Of a DNA stretch of 64,000 nt, positions 8,148-16,590 are shown in pieces. Made by a program: the position numbers and the translations under genes. The notes beneath the pieces were generated by a model. It ran no database searches. It saw only the letters and a list, made by a program, of their open reading frames with translations, and was not told the origin of the DNA. Origin of the DNA: Chitinophagales bacterium (GTDB lineage Bacteria; Bacteroidota; Bacteroidia; Chitinophagales; Chitinophagaceae); contig JACJXR010000008.1 in assembly GCA_020636505.1 (NCBI GenBank), forward strand, positions 47,859-111,858, in the 5' to 3' direction. How positions within the stretch are numbered: the first letter of the stretch is position 1; each line of letters begins with the position of its first letter.

Positions 8148-9053
8148 TTATTTCCCTGTCATAGTCACCTCTTCGGCCTGAACGATGGTTCTATCGCTGC
8201 TTGAGTTGTTGTTGACAAAGGCGACAATTTTGCAGTTGGCAGCATTCCACTCATCGGGCACTTGAAAACTGAAAGTGCGTTCGTAAACACGTCCTTCGGT
8301 TAAGGGATATGCTTTGTCCGGCAGAGGATCACCCGATGTTGAAGTCACTAAATCTCTCAACACATGTTTGTGCCGGTAGTTCTCGTCGATACCTTCGGAA
8401 GTAAGTGTTTTTTGAGCATCTATGATATCGTCTTCCAATACTGCAAAGTTCAGATTTTGGTTTAGATTGACATCGCCTGTGTATGCAAGTTTCACCACAG
8501 CGGTACATTCTCTGGTTGCTTCGTCGAATGAGCTTGTGATGTGTATGTTCAGCGGGGTGGGTATTTTGCTTCTTTGGATGGCGGCATTGCTCCAGTCGGC
8601 CTTAGGGGCAATCTTTGTTCCCGATTTGATCTCTGTTCGGTCAAAACCTGCTTGCGGTATCTCGTTCACTCCTGCAAAAATGTCTAAACCCACATTGGTG
8701 GCATCTTCGGTGCGAAAGTCAAACTTGGACAGCGTTTTGCCGTTCTTTTCAACAAGTCTTGTTTGCAGATGGTTGGAGATGTGATAGCCTATGATAACAA
8801 TGTTGCCATTCAATTGCTCTTTGATGGAGGCCATTATCTCATGACCATGAGCACATGGTGGGCAAGATACTCCTGTGAATTCCTCGGCAAGTAGCTTTCT
8901 TGGAGTTGTAGCTTCCACATCAGCAGTATAGGCGGTATCGGTTAATTTGCCGATCTCTTCGTCCAATATGACACTGCTGCTGCCTTTTTCCTTGCAAGAA
9001 TAAAGGCTGAGTATCAAGCAAGACACTGTTAGAAGAAGGAAATTGTTTTTCAT
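8148..9053 (-). CDS. Omp28-related outer-membrane lipoprotein with CPPC thioredoxin-like motif
   Basis: The 301-residue lipoprotein has a lipobox LYSC (Cys20). It belongs to the Omp28 family, first described as a Porphyromonas outer-membrane lipoprotein. After a short linker it has KLLAEEFTGVSCPPCAHGHE (about residues 53-72), a thioredoxin-fold block with a CPPC pair that could act in thiol-disulfide exchange on the periplasmic or surface side. The C-terminal half is beta-rich and ends SSDRTIVQAEEVTMTGK. A second copy lies immediately upstream (43 bases), in the same orientation, so the two arose by tandem duplication and are likely cotranscribed. Redox activity is inference from the motif. 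Confidence 0.88.
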   Translation of the reverse strand: MKNNFLLLTVSCLILSLYSCKEKGSSSVILDEEIGKLTDTAYTADVEATTPRKLLAEEFTGVSCPPCAHGHEIMASIKEQLNGNIVIIGYHISNHLQTRLVEKNGKTLSKFDFRTEDATNVGLDIFAGVNEIPQAGFDRTEIKSGTKIAPKADWSNAAIQRSKIPTPLNIHITSSFDEATRECTAVVKLAYTGDVNLNQNLNFAVLEDDIIDAQKTLTSEGIDENYRHKHVLRDLVTSTSGDPLPDKAYPLTEGRVYERTFSFQVPDEWNAANCKIVAFVNNNSSSDRTIVQAEEVTMTGK

Positions 9054-9096
9054 AAGTAAGATCTTAGGTTAGAAAATAATCAAACAGAGAAAGGGT

Positions 9097-9981
9097 TTAC
9101 TCTCCTGTCAGTTTGGTTTCTTCGGCTTGTACCACCATTCTGTCTCCTGATTCGTCGTTGGTGACGAAGGCTATCACGTGGCAATGTTTTTCATGCCATG
9201 CTGTATCCACAGGAAACTTGAAGGTACGCTCGTAAACTTTGCCCGGTTCTTTCGGGTTCACCTTATCAGGTATTTGTGTACCGTATACAGGTGTTATTAT
9301 ATCACGAAGAGTGTGCTCGTGTACATATTCTTTTTCAATGTCGGTCAATGTCTTTTGTGCATCCACCAGACTGTCTTCGGTAACGGCAAGAGTGATGTTT
9401 TGCTTCTTGTCCACTTGCTTAGTATATGCCAAGCGAACTATTACGGTAGCTTCACGTGTATCATTATCGAAAGAACTGGTAAGATGTATGTTAACAGGAG
9501 AACCAACAGCTGCCTGTTGTGCCGCAGTGCCGCTCCAAATGCTCCTGTTCAAGGTGCGTGAGCCTGCAACTTCCACACGGTCGAAGCCTGCCAAAGGCAT
9601 ACCTCCGATACCTCCGAAAATGTCTTTACCCACCTCTGTGGCGTCTTCTGTACGGAAATCATAGTGAGAAAGCAGTTCACCGTTCTTTTCAACAGGGTTG
9701 GCCTGTGGGTAGTTGTATATATGGTATGCGATGATGACCATGTTGCCGTTCAATTGCTGTTTTGTAGAGGCCATTGTTTTATGCCCATCAGGACAAGGTG
9801 GGCAGGATACGCCTGTAAACTCTTCGGCCAACACCTTTTTTACAAGTGGAGATTCTACACCCGCCATATATGCCGTATCGATACGCTCATCTGTACCGAA
9901 GTCGATGTTTGGTCCTATTTCTTTACAAGATTGCAACAGGAATATACCTGCCGCCGCAACGAATAGCGAAAAATTCTTCAT
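9097..9981 (-). CDS. Omp28-related lipoprotein, tandem paralogue
   Basis: The start is set at the ATG at 9981 (MKNFSLFVAAAGIFLLQSC), which gives a normal lipoprotein signal with lipobox LQSC; a TTG-type extension to 9993 is less likely. The mature protein repeats the order of its neighbour: VKKVLAEEFTGVSCPPCPDGHK with the CPPC pair, then the DFRTEDATEVGKDIFGG block, then a C-terminal beta domain ending SGDRMVVQAEETKLTGE. Divergence is large enough that the copies are not recent, although the CPPC and DFRTEDAT blocks are nearly unchanged. It is probably the first gene of the pair. Its upstream region is shared with the divergent rbfA gene. Confidence 0.87.
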   Translation of the reverse strand: MKNFSLFVAAAGIFLLQSCKEIGPNIDFGTDERIDTAYMAGVESPLVKKVLAEEFTGVSCPPCPDGHKTMASTKQQLNGNMVIIAYHIYNYPQANPVEKNGELLSHYDFRTEDATEVGKDIFGGIGGMPLAGFDRVEVAGSRTLNRSIWSGTAAQQAAVGSPVNIHLTSSFDNDTREATVIVRLAYTKQVDKKQNITLAVTEDSLVDAQKTLTDIEKEYVHEHTLRDIITPVYGTQIPDKVNPKEPGKVYERTFKFPVDTAWHEKHCHVIAFVTNDESGDRMVVQAEETKLTGE

Positions 9982-10077
9982 CTGTACTTCCAAATTAGCC
10001 CTCTAAATTACTTAATTAACCTGTAATAACAATGAATAGGGCATTTGAATTACCTTTACAACTGTAAAAAGATTGTC

Positions 10078-10461
10078 ATGCAAGAAAGTAAGCGGCAGAA
10101 ACAGATTGGTAAACTCGTATTGGAGGAGATGAGTGATATTTTCCAAAGAGAAGGTATGAGTATGGTGGATGGAGGTATGGTGTCCATATCGGAGGTATCC
10201 ATGACACCCGATCTGTTGGAAGCAAGGATATATTTGAGTCTTTTTCAAGTGAATGACCCGGAAGCGTTGATGCAGAACATAACGGACAGGACCCCGGAAT
10301 GGAGACACTTACTCGGGCAGCGTGTTCGGCATCAATTGAGACGCATACCGGAACTTAAATTCTTCAAAGACGATACGCTCGACCACGTGTTCAAGATGGA
10401 AGAGCTGTTCAAATCGATAAAAGAATCCGACAAAAAGAACAACACGGACGAAGATAAATGA
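10078..10461 (+). CDS. rbfA: 30S ribosome-binding factor RbfA
   Basis: The 127-residue product is RbfA, a cytoplasmic KH-fold protein that binds the 5' helix of 16S rRNA and helps 30S maturation. I start at the ATG at 10078 (MQESKRQKQIGKLVLEEMSD), which matches the usual RbfA beginning; the frame could extend to a TTG at 10045. Characteristic blocks are VSISEVSMTPDLLEARIYLS and LLGQRVRHQLRRIPELKF with FFKDDTLDH near the end. The charged tail (IKESDKKNNTDEDK) is typical. Its stop overlaps the ATG of the next gene by 4 bases (ATGA), so the two genes are translationally coupled. Confidence 0.93.
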   Translation: MQESKRQKQIGKLVLEEMSDIFQREGMSMVDGGMVSISEVSMTPDLLEARIYLSLFQVNDPEALMQNITDRTPEWRHLLGQRVRHQLRRIPELKFFKDDTLDHVFKMEELFKSIKESDKKNNTDEDK

Positions 10462-11699
10462 GCATAACCCTCATAAAACAACTTTCGTGGAGATACCTAC
10501 GTGGCAAACGCTCCGGTAATGCCGTGCCTGTGCTGTCACGCATCAGTATGGTGGCCATAGCAGTGGGTGCGGGTGCCATGATCGTTCTGTTTTCCGTGTT
10601 CAACGGTTTTGAGGGAATAGTAAAGGAGATGTACAAAGCCTTTTATCCGGACGTGAAGGTGACTACTGCCAAAGGCAAATTCTTTTCCATAGACGATGAG
10701 ACATTTCAACAATTGAAAACGGTAGACGGAGTAGCTGTGGTGAGCAGTGTGCTGGAGGATAATGTTTTGCTGCAGAGCGAAACGGAAGAACGTGTGGCCA
10801 CCATCAAAGGCGTAGATAAAGAGTACTTCAAGGTAAACAATGTGGAGCCGTATGTGCAGGAAGGCAATTGTGCCGTTACCGCCGAAGGTATCCCTACCGC
10901 AGTGGTTGGTACACGATTGATGGCGGAGCTTGGCTTGGACGTGTACAATGTGTTCAACAGAATGATAGCATTTTACCCAAACCCCAAAGCCACACCCGGT
11001 ACATTTTCATTGTCGCCCGACAATGCGTTCACTTCATTGAAGTTGCGCCCCGACGGAGAGTTCACCATACAAGATGAATTTGACAGTAAATATGTGTTGG
11101 CGGATATAGGGTTGGTGCAAAGCTTGGTGATGGAAGAAGGAAAGTATTCTTCTATTGAACTGGCTATTAAGCCCGGCTACGATGTGTTTGACGTGAAGGA
11201 AGAGATACAATCCCTTTTGGGTGCAAAATATGATGTAGCCACCCGTTATGAGCAGAACCGCACACTATACCTTGTGATGCGTTCGGAAAAATGGGCCGTA
11301 TACGGAATACTGGTTTTGGTGCTGTTGATAGCCGCATTCAACATGGTGGGTGCATTGTCGCTGTTGGTGATGGAAAAGCAAAAGGACATTAGCATACTCA
11401 AAGCAATGGGTGCAACCAACGGTGATGTCAGCAAGGTGTTTGTGACCGAAGGTGTGCTTTGGTCGTTACTCGGCGGTGGAGTGGGGCTACTGATAGGTGG
11501 ATTGCTTTGCTTCGGGCAACAGCAGTTCGGTTGGATAAAGTTGGGTGGCTCCTTCATTATAGACGCATACCCCGTACAGTTACAACTGTCTGACTTTGTA
11601 TTGATACTGGCAACAGTTGCCGTAATAGGCATGTTGGCTGCATGGTTCCCATCCGTGCGTGCTTCAAGAATTCAGACTATTTCTCTCAGAGCTGATTAG
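10458..11699 (+). CDS. FtsX-like ABC permease of the LolC/LolE type
   Basis: The 413-residue inner-membrane protein has the MacB/FtsX layout. An N-terminal cytoplasmic segment (LSWRYLRGKRSGNAVPVLSR) is followed by TM1 at about 30-50, a periplasmic domain of about 220 residues, then three TM helices near 275-300 (WAVYGILVLVLLIAAFNMVG), 330-350 and 383-405. The FtsX loop after TM2 (EKQKDISILKAMGATNGDV) is clear. In this family LolC/E extract lipoproteins from the inner membrane together with the ATPase LolD; in Bacteroidota the single permease probably acts as a homodimer. No ATPase gene is adjacent. The 4-base overlap with rbfA is common in this phylum. Confidence 0.87.
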   Translation: MSITLIKQLSWRYLRGKRSGNAVPVLSRISMVAIAVGAGAMIVLFSVFNGFEGIVKEMYKAFYPDVKVTTAKGKFFSIDDETFQQLKTVDGVAVVSSVLEDNVLLQSETEERVATIKGVDKEYFKVNNVEPYVQEGNCAVTAEGIPTAVVGTRLMAELGLDVYNVFNRMIAFYPNPKATPGTFSLSPDNAFTSLKLRPDGEFTIQDEFDSKYVLADIGLVQSLVMEEGKYSSIELAIKPGYDVFDVKEEIQSLLGAKYDVATRYEQNRTLYLVMRSEKWAVYGILVLVLLIAAFNMVGALSLLVMEKQKDISILKAMGATNGDVSKVFVTEGVLWSLLGGGVGLLIGGLLCFGQQQFGWIKLGGSFIIDAYPVQLQLSDFVLILATVAVIGMLAAWFPSVRASRIQTISLRAD

Positions 11700-11701
11700 C
11701 C

Positions 11702-13501
11702 TTACATCTTCTCCGGTAGATTGATACCCATGGTGCCCATTGCATGACGCATGACTTGTGCTGTCATAATGATGAGCATAAGACGTAGTTGTTTCTTCTC
11801 ATCGTTCTCCGCTTTGGATATACTGTGTACATCGTAGAAAGAGTTGAACTGTTGTGCCAACTGGAATGTGTAGTTGCACAATAGAGAAGGGTTGTACTCA
11901 TCTGCTGCATTTTGCATGATATCAGGATACTGCTCCAATGTTACAGCTAACATCTTTTCAGCAGGAGATATTTGTTCGGACAGTTTGAAGTCGGCAAACA
12001 AATTGTCTTTCGGCATTTTCTCTATGCCTTCTTTTCTTAAGATGGAGCATATACGCGCATGTGCATATTGAATGAATGCCGCTGTGAACCCATGAAGGTC
12101 TATCGACTCTTTGGGGTCGAATATCATCTTCTTTTTCGGGTCTACGCGCAGTAGGTAGAACTTCAATGCACCCAGTCCTATGGTTTCGTAAAGTGTGGTC
12201 AGTTCTTCTTCAGTAAAGCCCTCGGTTTTACCTGCTTCTTCTGTTTGTTGTTTGGCGATGGCTATCATTTCGTCCATCATATCATCCGCATCCACAACCG
12301 TACCTTCACGGCTCTTCATTTTACCGGTTGGTAATTCTACCATGCCGTATGACAAGTGATATATACCTTCGGCACATGGGTGGCCGAATTTTTGCAAAAT
12401 GAGTTTCAGCACCTGCATATGGTAGTTCTGCTCATCGCCTATCACATATACAGACTTGTCCAAGTTGCACTCTTCGTACTTTTTAATGGCTGTACCGATG
12501 TCTTGAGTGATGTATACGGCTGTACCATCTGCACGTTGTACTATCTTTTGATCCAATCCTTCACTCTCAAGGTCTATCCATATGGAGCCGTCCTCTTTTT
12601 TGAAGAACACTCCTTTTTCAAGCCCTTGCTGCACCACCTCTTTACCCAACAGATAAGTATCGCTTTCGTAGTACATCTTGTCGAAGTTGACACCCATGCG
12701 CTTGTAGGAAACGTCAAAGCCTGCGTACACCCATCCGTTCATGGTCTTCCACAGCTCCACCACATCTTCTTTGCCTGCTTCCCAATCTATCAGCATGACT
12801 TTGGCTTCTTTCAGGATAGGAGCTTCCTTTTCGGCTGTTTCTTGCTCCATTCCGTCTGCCACCATTTGAGCCACCTCTTTTTTGAACTCGTCGTTGTACT
12901 TCACATAGTAATCACCTACAAGGTGATCGCCTTTGATTCCTGTGCTTTCGGGAGTGGCACCGTTTGCATAGCGTTGCCATGCCACCATCGACTTACAGAT
13001 GTGTATCCCACGGTCGTTGATGAGGTTGGCCTTCACCACTTTGTTTCCTGTCACCTCCAACACGCCCGACATGGCGTAACCGAGAAATATGTTTCTCAAG
13101 TGGCCGAAGTGCAGCGGCTTGTTGGTGTTGGGAGATGAATATTCCACCATAACCGTTTTGTCGGTAGGTACTCCTTGCCCGTAAGTTGTGTTATTGTATT
13201 GAGATGTGACAAAGCTTGCCCAATAGCTGTCATGGATGGTCAGGTTCAGGAAGCCCGCCACAATATCATACGAAGCCACCCAATCCGAATTGTTGACCAT
13301 ATACTCGCCTATGGCTTTGCCTATCACATCGGGTTTGGTTCTGAGTAGTTTCAAGAAGGGGAAGAGTACCAAAGTATAGTCGCCCGTAAATTCAGGTTTT
13401 GTCTGATTTACGGTTACGGAAGATCCGGGTATTTCCACATCAGGATATAAATTGCCCAACGCCTCTTTTGCCAATGCCTTTATATCTGTTACTAAGCTCA
13501 T
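11702..13501 (-). CDS. argS: Arginyl-tRNA synthetase
   Basis: The 599-residue class I synthetase charges tRNA-Arg. It has the N-terminal Add-1 domain (about 1-115), the HIGH-type motif within NKPLHFGHLRNIF (about 131-143), a Rossmann core with GDEQNYHMQVLKLIL, a KMSKS-type loop KMKSREGTVV (about 395-405) and the C-terminal DALR domain with RICSILRKEG and QFNSFYDVHSI. Length is normal. The ATG at 13501 is preceded by a TATTTTTG element at 13521-13528 on the minus strand. It converges with the LolC/E-like gene, leaving 2 bases between stops. A hairpin with a T run on the same strand lies 57-87 bases upstream. Confidence 0.97.
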   Translation of the reverse strand: MSLVTDIKALAKEALGNLYPDVEIPGSSVTVNQTKPEFTGDYTLVLFPFLKLLRTKPDVIGKAIGEYMVNNSDWVASYDIVAGFLNLTIHDSYWASFVTSQYNNTTYGQGVPTDKTVMVEYSSPNTNKPLHFGHLRNIFLGYAMSGVLEVTGNKVVKANLINDRGIHICKSMVAWQRYANGATPESTGIKGDHLVGDYYVKYNDEFKKEVAQMVADGMEQETAEKEAPILKEAKVMLIDWEAGKEDVVELWKTMNGWVYAGFDVSYKRMGVNFDKMYYESDTYLLGKEVVQQGLEKGVFFKKEDGSIWIDLESEGLDQKIVQRADGTAVYITQDIGTAIKKYEECNLDKSVYVIGDEQNYHMQVLKLILQKFGHPCAEGIYHLSYGMVELPTGKMKSREGTVVDADDMMDEMIAIAKQQTEEAGKTEGFTEEELTTLYETIGLGALKFYLLRVDPKKKMIFDPKESIDLHGFTAAFIQYAHARICSILRKEGIEKMPKDNLFADFKLSEQISPAEKMLAVTLEQYPDIMQNAADEYNPSLLCNYTFQLAQQFNSFYDVHSISKAENDEKKQLRLMLIIMTAQVMRHAMGTMGINLPEKM

Positions 13502-13520
13502 TTGCCGGTAATATTTGCCG

Positions 13521-13528
13521 CAAAAATA
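13521..13528 (-). promoter_or_regulatory. Candidate -7 element TATTTTTG for argS
   Basis: Plus-strand CAAAAATA is TATTTTTG on the minus strand, matching TAnnTTTG, and would give a leader of about 13 bases before the argS ATG. It lies after the terminator at 13558-13587, which suggests argS has its own promoter. No convincing -33 element is seen. Confidence 0.4.
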
Positions 13529-13557
13529 GTGATTGCATTTTTATCGGGGTATGAAAT

Positions 13558-13587
13558 AAAAAAATCCCCAGGGTCGATACCTCGGGG
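13558..13587 (-). terminator. Intrinsic terminator upstream of argS
   Basis: On the minus strand CCCC-G-AGG, loop TATCGAC and CCT-GGGG pair (7 bp with one bulge; plus-strand arms 13566-13572 and 13580-13587), followed by A and seven T (13564 down to 13558). No protein gene ends here, so it must end an RNA that starts further right, or act as an attenuator before argS. Confidence 0.75.
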
Positions 13588-13700
13588 AGCGCTTTTTATC
13601 TCGGTTTTCGGTGCTGACAGGGTCCGGCGGTTTAATGCCGGCTAATCTGTTTACTCATAGATACGTGTACATCGCGTACATCGTTAGAGGGACTACAATA
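13558..13700 (-). ncRNA. Candidate structured small RNA or argS leader
   Basis: The 324-base gap 13502-13825 holds no plausible protein gene but has RNA-like structure. On the minus strand, going 5' to 3', there is a possible -7 box TAATATTG near 13697-13704, a repeated GTACATCG-type octamer (plus strand 13667-13674 and 13676-13683), a hairpin with arms CCGGC/GCCGG (13624-13641) and the terminator at 13558-13587. That would be a transcript of about 130 bases. I could not match it by eye to tmRNA, SRP RNA or RNase P RNA. 6S-type RNA of Bacteroidota is possible. Bounds and strand are inference from the terminator. Confidence 0.35.
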
Positions 13701-13825
13701 TTACAGCTAAGCCACAGAAGAAAAAACAGTGTTTTTCACGTTGTTTTTGTGCAAAAAATTCCTTACTACTGATTGTGCGTTATTCAATCAATAATTAGCT
13801 ATTTTTATAATAGGTAAAGAGCGAT

Positions 13826-16585
13826 ATGAAAAAAACCTTATTGATATGGTTGACATTGTTTTGTGCATGGTTAGGTACTGAGGCACAAAACCAAGTTATC
13901 AATGGAAATTTTGAAGAATATACATCTTGCCCTACCGGAGGATCTCAAGTTTATAGATGTAATAACTGGCGACAGTTTACAGGTGGAACATCTGATTATT
14001 TTCATTCTTGTAGTAATAGCGGTGTAAATGTACCCAATACGTTTGTCGGATATCAACAAGCTGCAAGCGGACAAGCATTCACAGGCGGATATCAATATTA
14101 CCAAGGTCACGTTTATATATACAAAGAGTACATAGCGGGGAAAATGGCGCCACTTACTGTTGGAGACGCATATGAGGTGTCTATGTCGATATCATTAGGA
14201 AATACTTCAAAGTTTGGGACAAATGATATGGGTATCTACTTTTACGATAAGGGAATTGATAGCATACCAACATTTGATGTGTTGAATAAAAAACCTCAAG
14301 TATCTTTCTACGATAAAGACCCAATAATGGATACAACAAATTGGGTTAGGCTTGTGGATACAATGAGAGCAGATAGTACATATGATAACATTGTAATAGG
14401 TGGATTTTTGCATTATGACAGTCTTGAATTGGATAGCTTTAACAAAGCAGCATCAATAAAGCATGCATATTATTTTGTGGATTCAGTTGTTGTAAGACGT
14501 ATCTCACTTTTGGATATTACCAATGTCGATACTAATCTATGTGCAAGTGATACTATAGTAGTTGTTTATAATACTATAAAAAGGGCTGCAAATAACGTAT
14601 TCTATGTACAATTATCAGATGAAACGGGTGATTTTGGTAATGGTATTATTATAGGATCAAAGAGTAGTGATACCTCAGGAACAATAGAATGTTTGCTGCC
14701 AAACAGTTTACCTTCTGCTGCCAATTATAGAATCAGAATTTATGCTACTAGTGCAACAGATACTTCCAATGGGTATGAATATGATTTACATATTGGCAAT
14801 AGAGACAGTATCAATATAACAGCTACAGCAACCAATCCTTTATGCGAGGGCAGTACATTGTCTTTTTCTGCCACAGCGGACAAGTCTCCTGTTAGTTATT
14901 TGTGGACAGGTCCCAACAGCTTTAATGTCCCGAATGCAAATACCTCAATAGGAAGTGTTAGTAGTGTACATTCCGGAAATTATATATCAACGGTGAAGTA
15001 TTATGGTTGTGAAATAAAGGATACTCTAACCGTAAATGTTTTACCACGCCCTGCGAAGCCGTATGTAAATAGCAATACACCCGTTTGTTCGGGAGATACA
15101 ATCAAGTTGTATTCTTCAACAACGACATCAACTGTGACATATGCCTGGACCGGTCCGGGTAGCTACGCCGACACTGTTCAAAATGCAACGATCGCAAACA
15201 GTACCACAAGTATGTCGGGCGTGTATACAATAACAGTCACTAAGAATGGATGCAATAACAGTGATACGACATCGGTTCTTGTTAAGCCTTCGCCGACACA
15301 AGTGTCGCTCAGTAGCAATACACCATTGTGTACAGGCGATACCATGATGCTATTCAGTACAACATCAAGCACGGGAAGTACTTATGCCTGGACCGGTCCG
15401 GGAAGTTTCAGCTCAAGCTCGCGTAATGCCACTCAGGTGAACGTGTTGCCAAGTTTCACCGGTTGGTACAAAATGACTGTGGACTATAATGGTTGTGATT
15501 ACCAAGACAGCACATACGTGAACGTATACCCGATTCCGCCAAGCCCAATAGTAAGTTATTTGAACCCGATATGTGTGGGAGACTCATTGCAGGTATCGGC
15601 TCAAAATATATCAGGTGCAGTATACAGTTGGACAGGCCCTAACAGCTTTACCGCCAATACCTATTTGGCCAGCAAAGCAAACATAACGATGAATGATACG
15701 GGTTACTACAAACTAACCATCACCAACAACGGTTGTACATCATCGCCTGACAGCGTAAAAGTGTTAATCAATCCGCAACCTTTCGTGGTGATATTCCCAT
15801 CCAAAGACACAATATGTTTGGGAGACCAAGTAACATTCACCGCACTGCCCAACAATGCAAACGGAATACTGAATTACGAATGGTATGTAAATGCTCAGTA
15901 TGTAGGTATGGGTGTGTCGTATTCAGCCAATACCATCAACGATAATGATGTGATATATTGTAAGATGGCCGATAACGCCTCTTGTGCAGGCACATTTGTA
16001 GACCAAAGCAATGATATACAGATGACGGTGCTTCCATGGATGACACCTTCTGTAAGTATCTTCTCAAACCCTTCGGGTTCCGTTAAAGAGGGGATATATA
16101 TAGACTTTACCGCCACCTCGACCAACGCGGGTACAATACCACAATACCAATGGAAGCGAAATGGAACTGATGTTATAGGTGCGCAGACAGATAAATGGAG
16201 TGCGAACAATTTGAGCGACAATGATAGTATCAGTGTTGAGCTGGTGAGCAGTTACCGTTGTCCGCAACCACCTACAGCCATGAGCAATGGCATAAAGGTG
16301 CATATACTTACATCAGTGGGAAGTATAGTAGGAATTGAAGGCTTGAAATTATACCCTAACCCAAATACCGGGAGTTTTGTGTTGGAAGGCAAAATGCCAA
16401 TTGGCAATTATAAGCTGAATATTATTGACATTTTAGGGCGACGTGTATACACTGCATCTGCAATAGCTTCGCAAGGCACGTTGTATGTAGAGATAAATGC
16501 AGCCGGATTAACACAAGGTATGTATCTGCTGAGTCTTGAAGATGAACAGGGTAATATGGGCGTACTGCGTTTTGTTGTAAAGTAG
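13826..16585 (+). CDS. Large secreted Ig/PKD-repeat protein with T9SS type A sorting domain
   Basis: The 919-residue protein has a signal peptide (ending GTEAQ, about residue 20). Its N-terminal domain is the Bacteroidota lectin-like or CBM-like module that starts VINGNFEEYTSCPTGGSQVY and contains TSDYFHSCSNS and VGYQQAASGQAFTGGY. About four tandem Ig-like modules of 85-90 residues follow (about 340-640), each with a core such as YLWTGPNSF, YAWTGPGSY, YAWTGPGSF or YSWTGPNSF and ending NGC. Two further PKD-like modules and a type A sorting domain come last (LKLYPNPNTGSFVLEGK, ending GMYLLSLEDEQGN). It should be exported by T9SS and act at the surface, perhaps in adhesion. Its stop is 5 bases from the convergent murF stop. 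Confidence 0.88.
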   Translation: MKKTLLIWLTLFCAWLGTEAQNQVINGNFEEYTSCPTGGSQVYRCNNWRQFTGGTSDYFHSCSNSGVNVPNTFVGYQQAASGQAFTGGYQYYQGHVYIYKEYIAGKMAPLTVGDAYEVSMSISLGNTSKFGTNDMGIYFYDKGIDSIPTFDVLNKKPQVSFYDKDPIMDTTNWVRLVDTMRADSTYDNIVIGGFLHYDSLELDSFNKAASIKHAYYFVDSVVVRRISLLDITNVDTNLCASDTIVVVYNTIKRAANNVFYVQLSDETGDFGNGIIIGSKSSDTSGTIECLLPNSLPSAANYRIRIYATSATDTSNGYEYDLHIGNRDSINITATATNPLCEGSTLSFSATADKSPVSYLWTGPNSFNVPNANTSIGSVSSVHSGNYISTVKYYGCEIKDTLTVNVLPRPAKPYVNSNTPVCSGDTIKLYSSTTTSTVTYAWTGPGSYADTVQNATIANSTTSMSGVYTITVTKNGCNNSDTTSVLVKPSPTQVSLSSNTPLCTGDTMMLFSTTSSTGSTYAWTGPGSFSSSSRNATQVNVLPSFTGWYKMTVDYNGCDYQDSTYVNVYPIPPSPIVSYLNPICVGDSLQVSAQNISGAVYSWTGPNSFTANTYLASKANITMNDTGYYKLTITNNGCTSSPDSVKVLINPQPFVVIFPSKDTICLGDQVTFTALPNNANGILNYEWYVNAQYVGMGVSYSANTINDNDVIYCKMADNASCAGTFVDQSNDIQMTVLPWMTPSVSIFSNPSGSVKEGIYIDFTATSTNAGTIPQYQWKRNGTDVIGAQTDKWSANNLSDNDSISVELVSSYRCPQPPTAMSNGIKVHILTSVGSIVGIEGLKLYPNPNTGSFVLEGKMPIGNYKLNIIDILGRRVYTASAIASQGTLYVEINAAGLTQGMYLLSLEDEQGNMGVLRFVVK

Positions 16586-16590
16586 CATGA

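Noticed and set aside
12356..13138. 260-codon plus-strand frame within argS
   Set aside because: It is antisense to the conserved catalytic core of argS, and the translation is rich in His, Cys and Phe, as expected of a reverse-strand shadow.
13558..13587. tmRNA or tRNA-like 3' end upstream of argS
   Set aside because: There is no CCA end, no T-arm consensus and no tag reading frame; the structure fits a terminator instead.
13600..13660. SRP RNA
   Set aside because: The stretch GACAGGGTCCGGC resembles part of the SRP RNA but the GGAAGGAAGCAGCC loop is missing on both strands.
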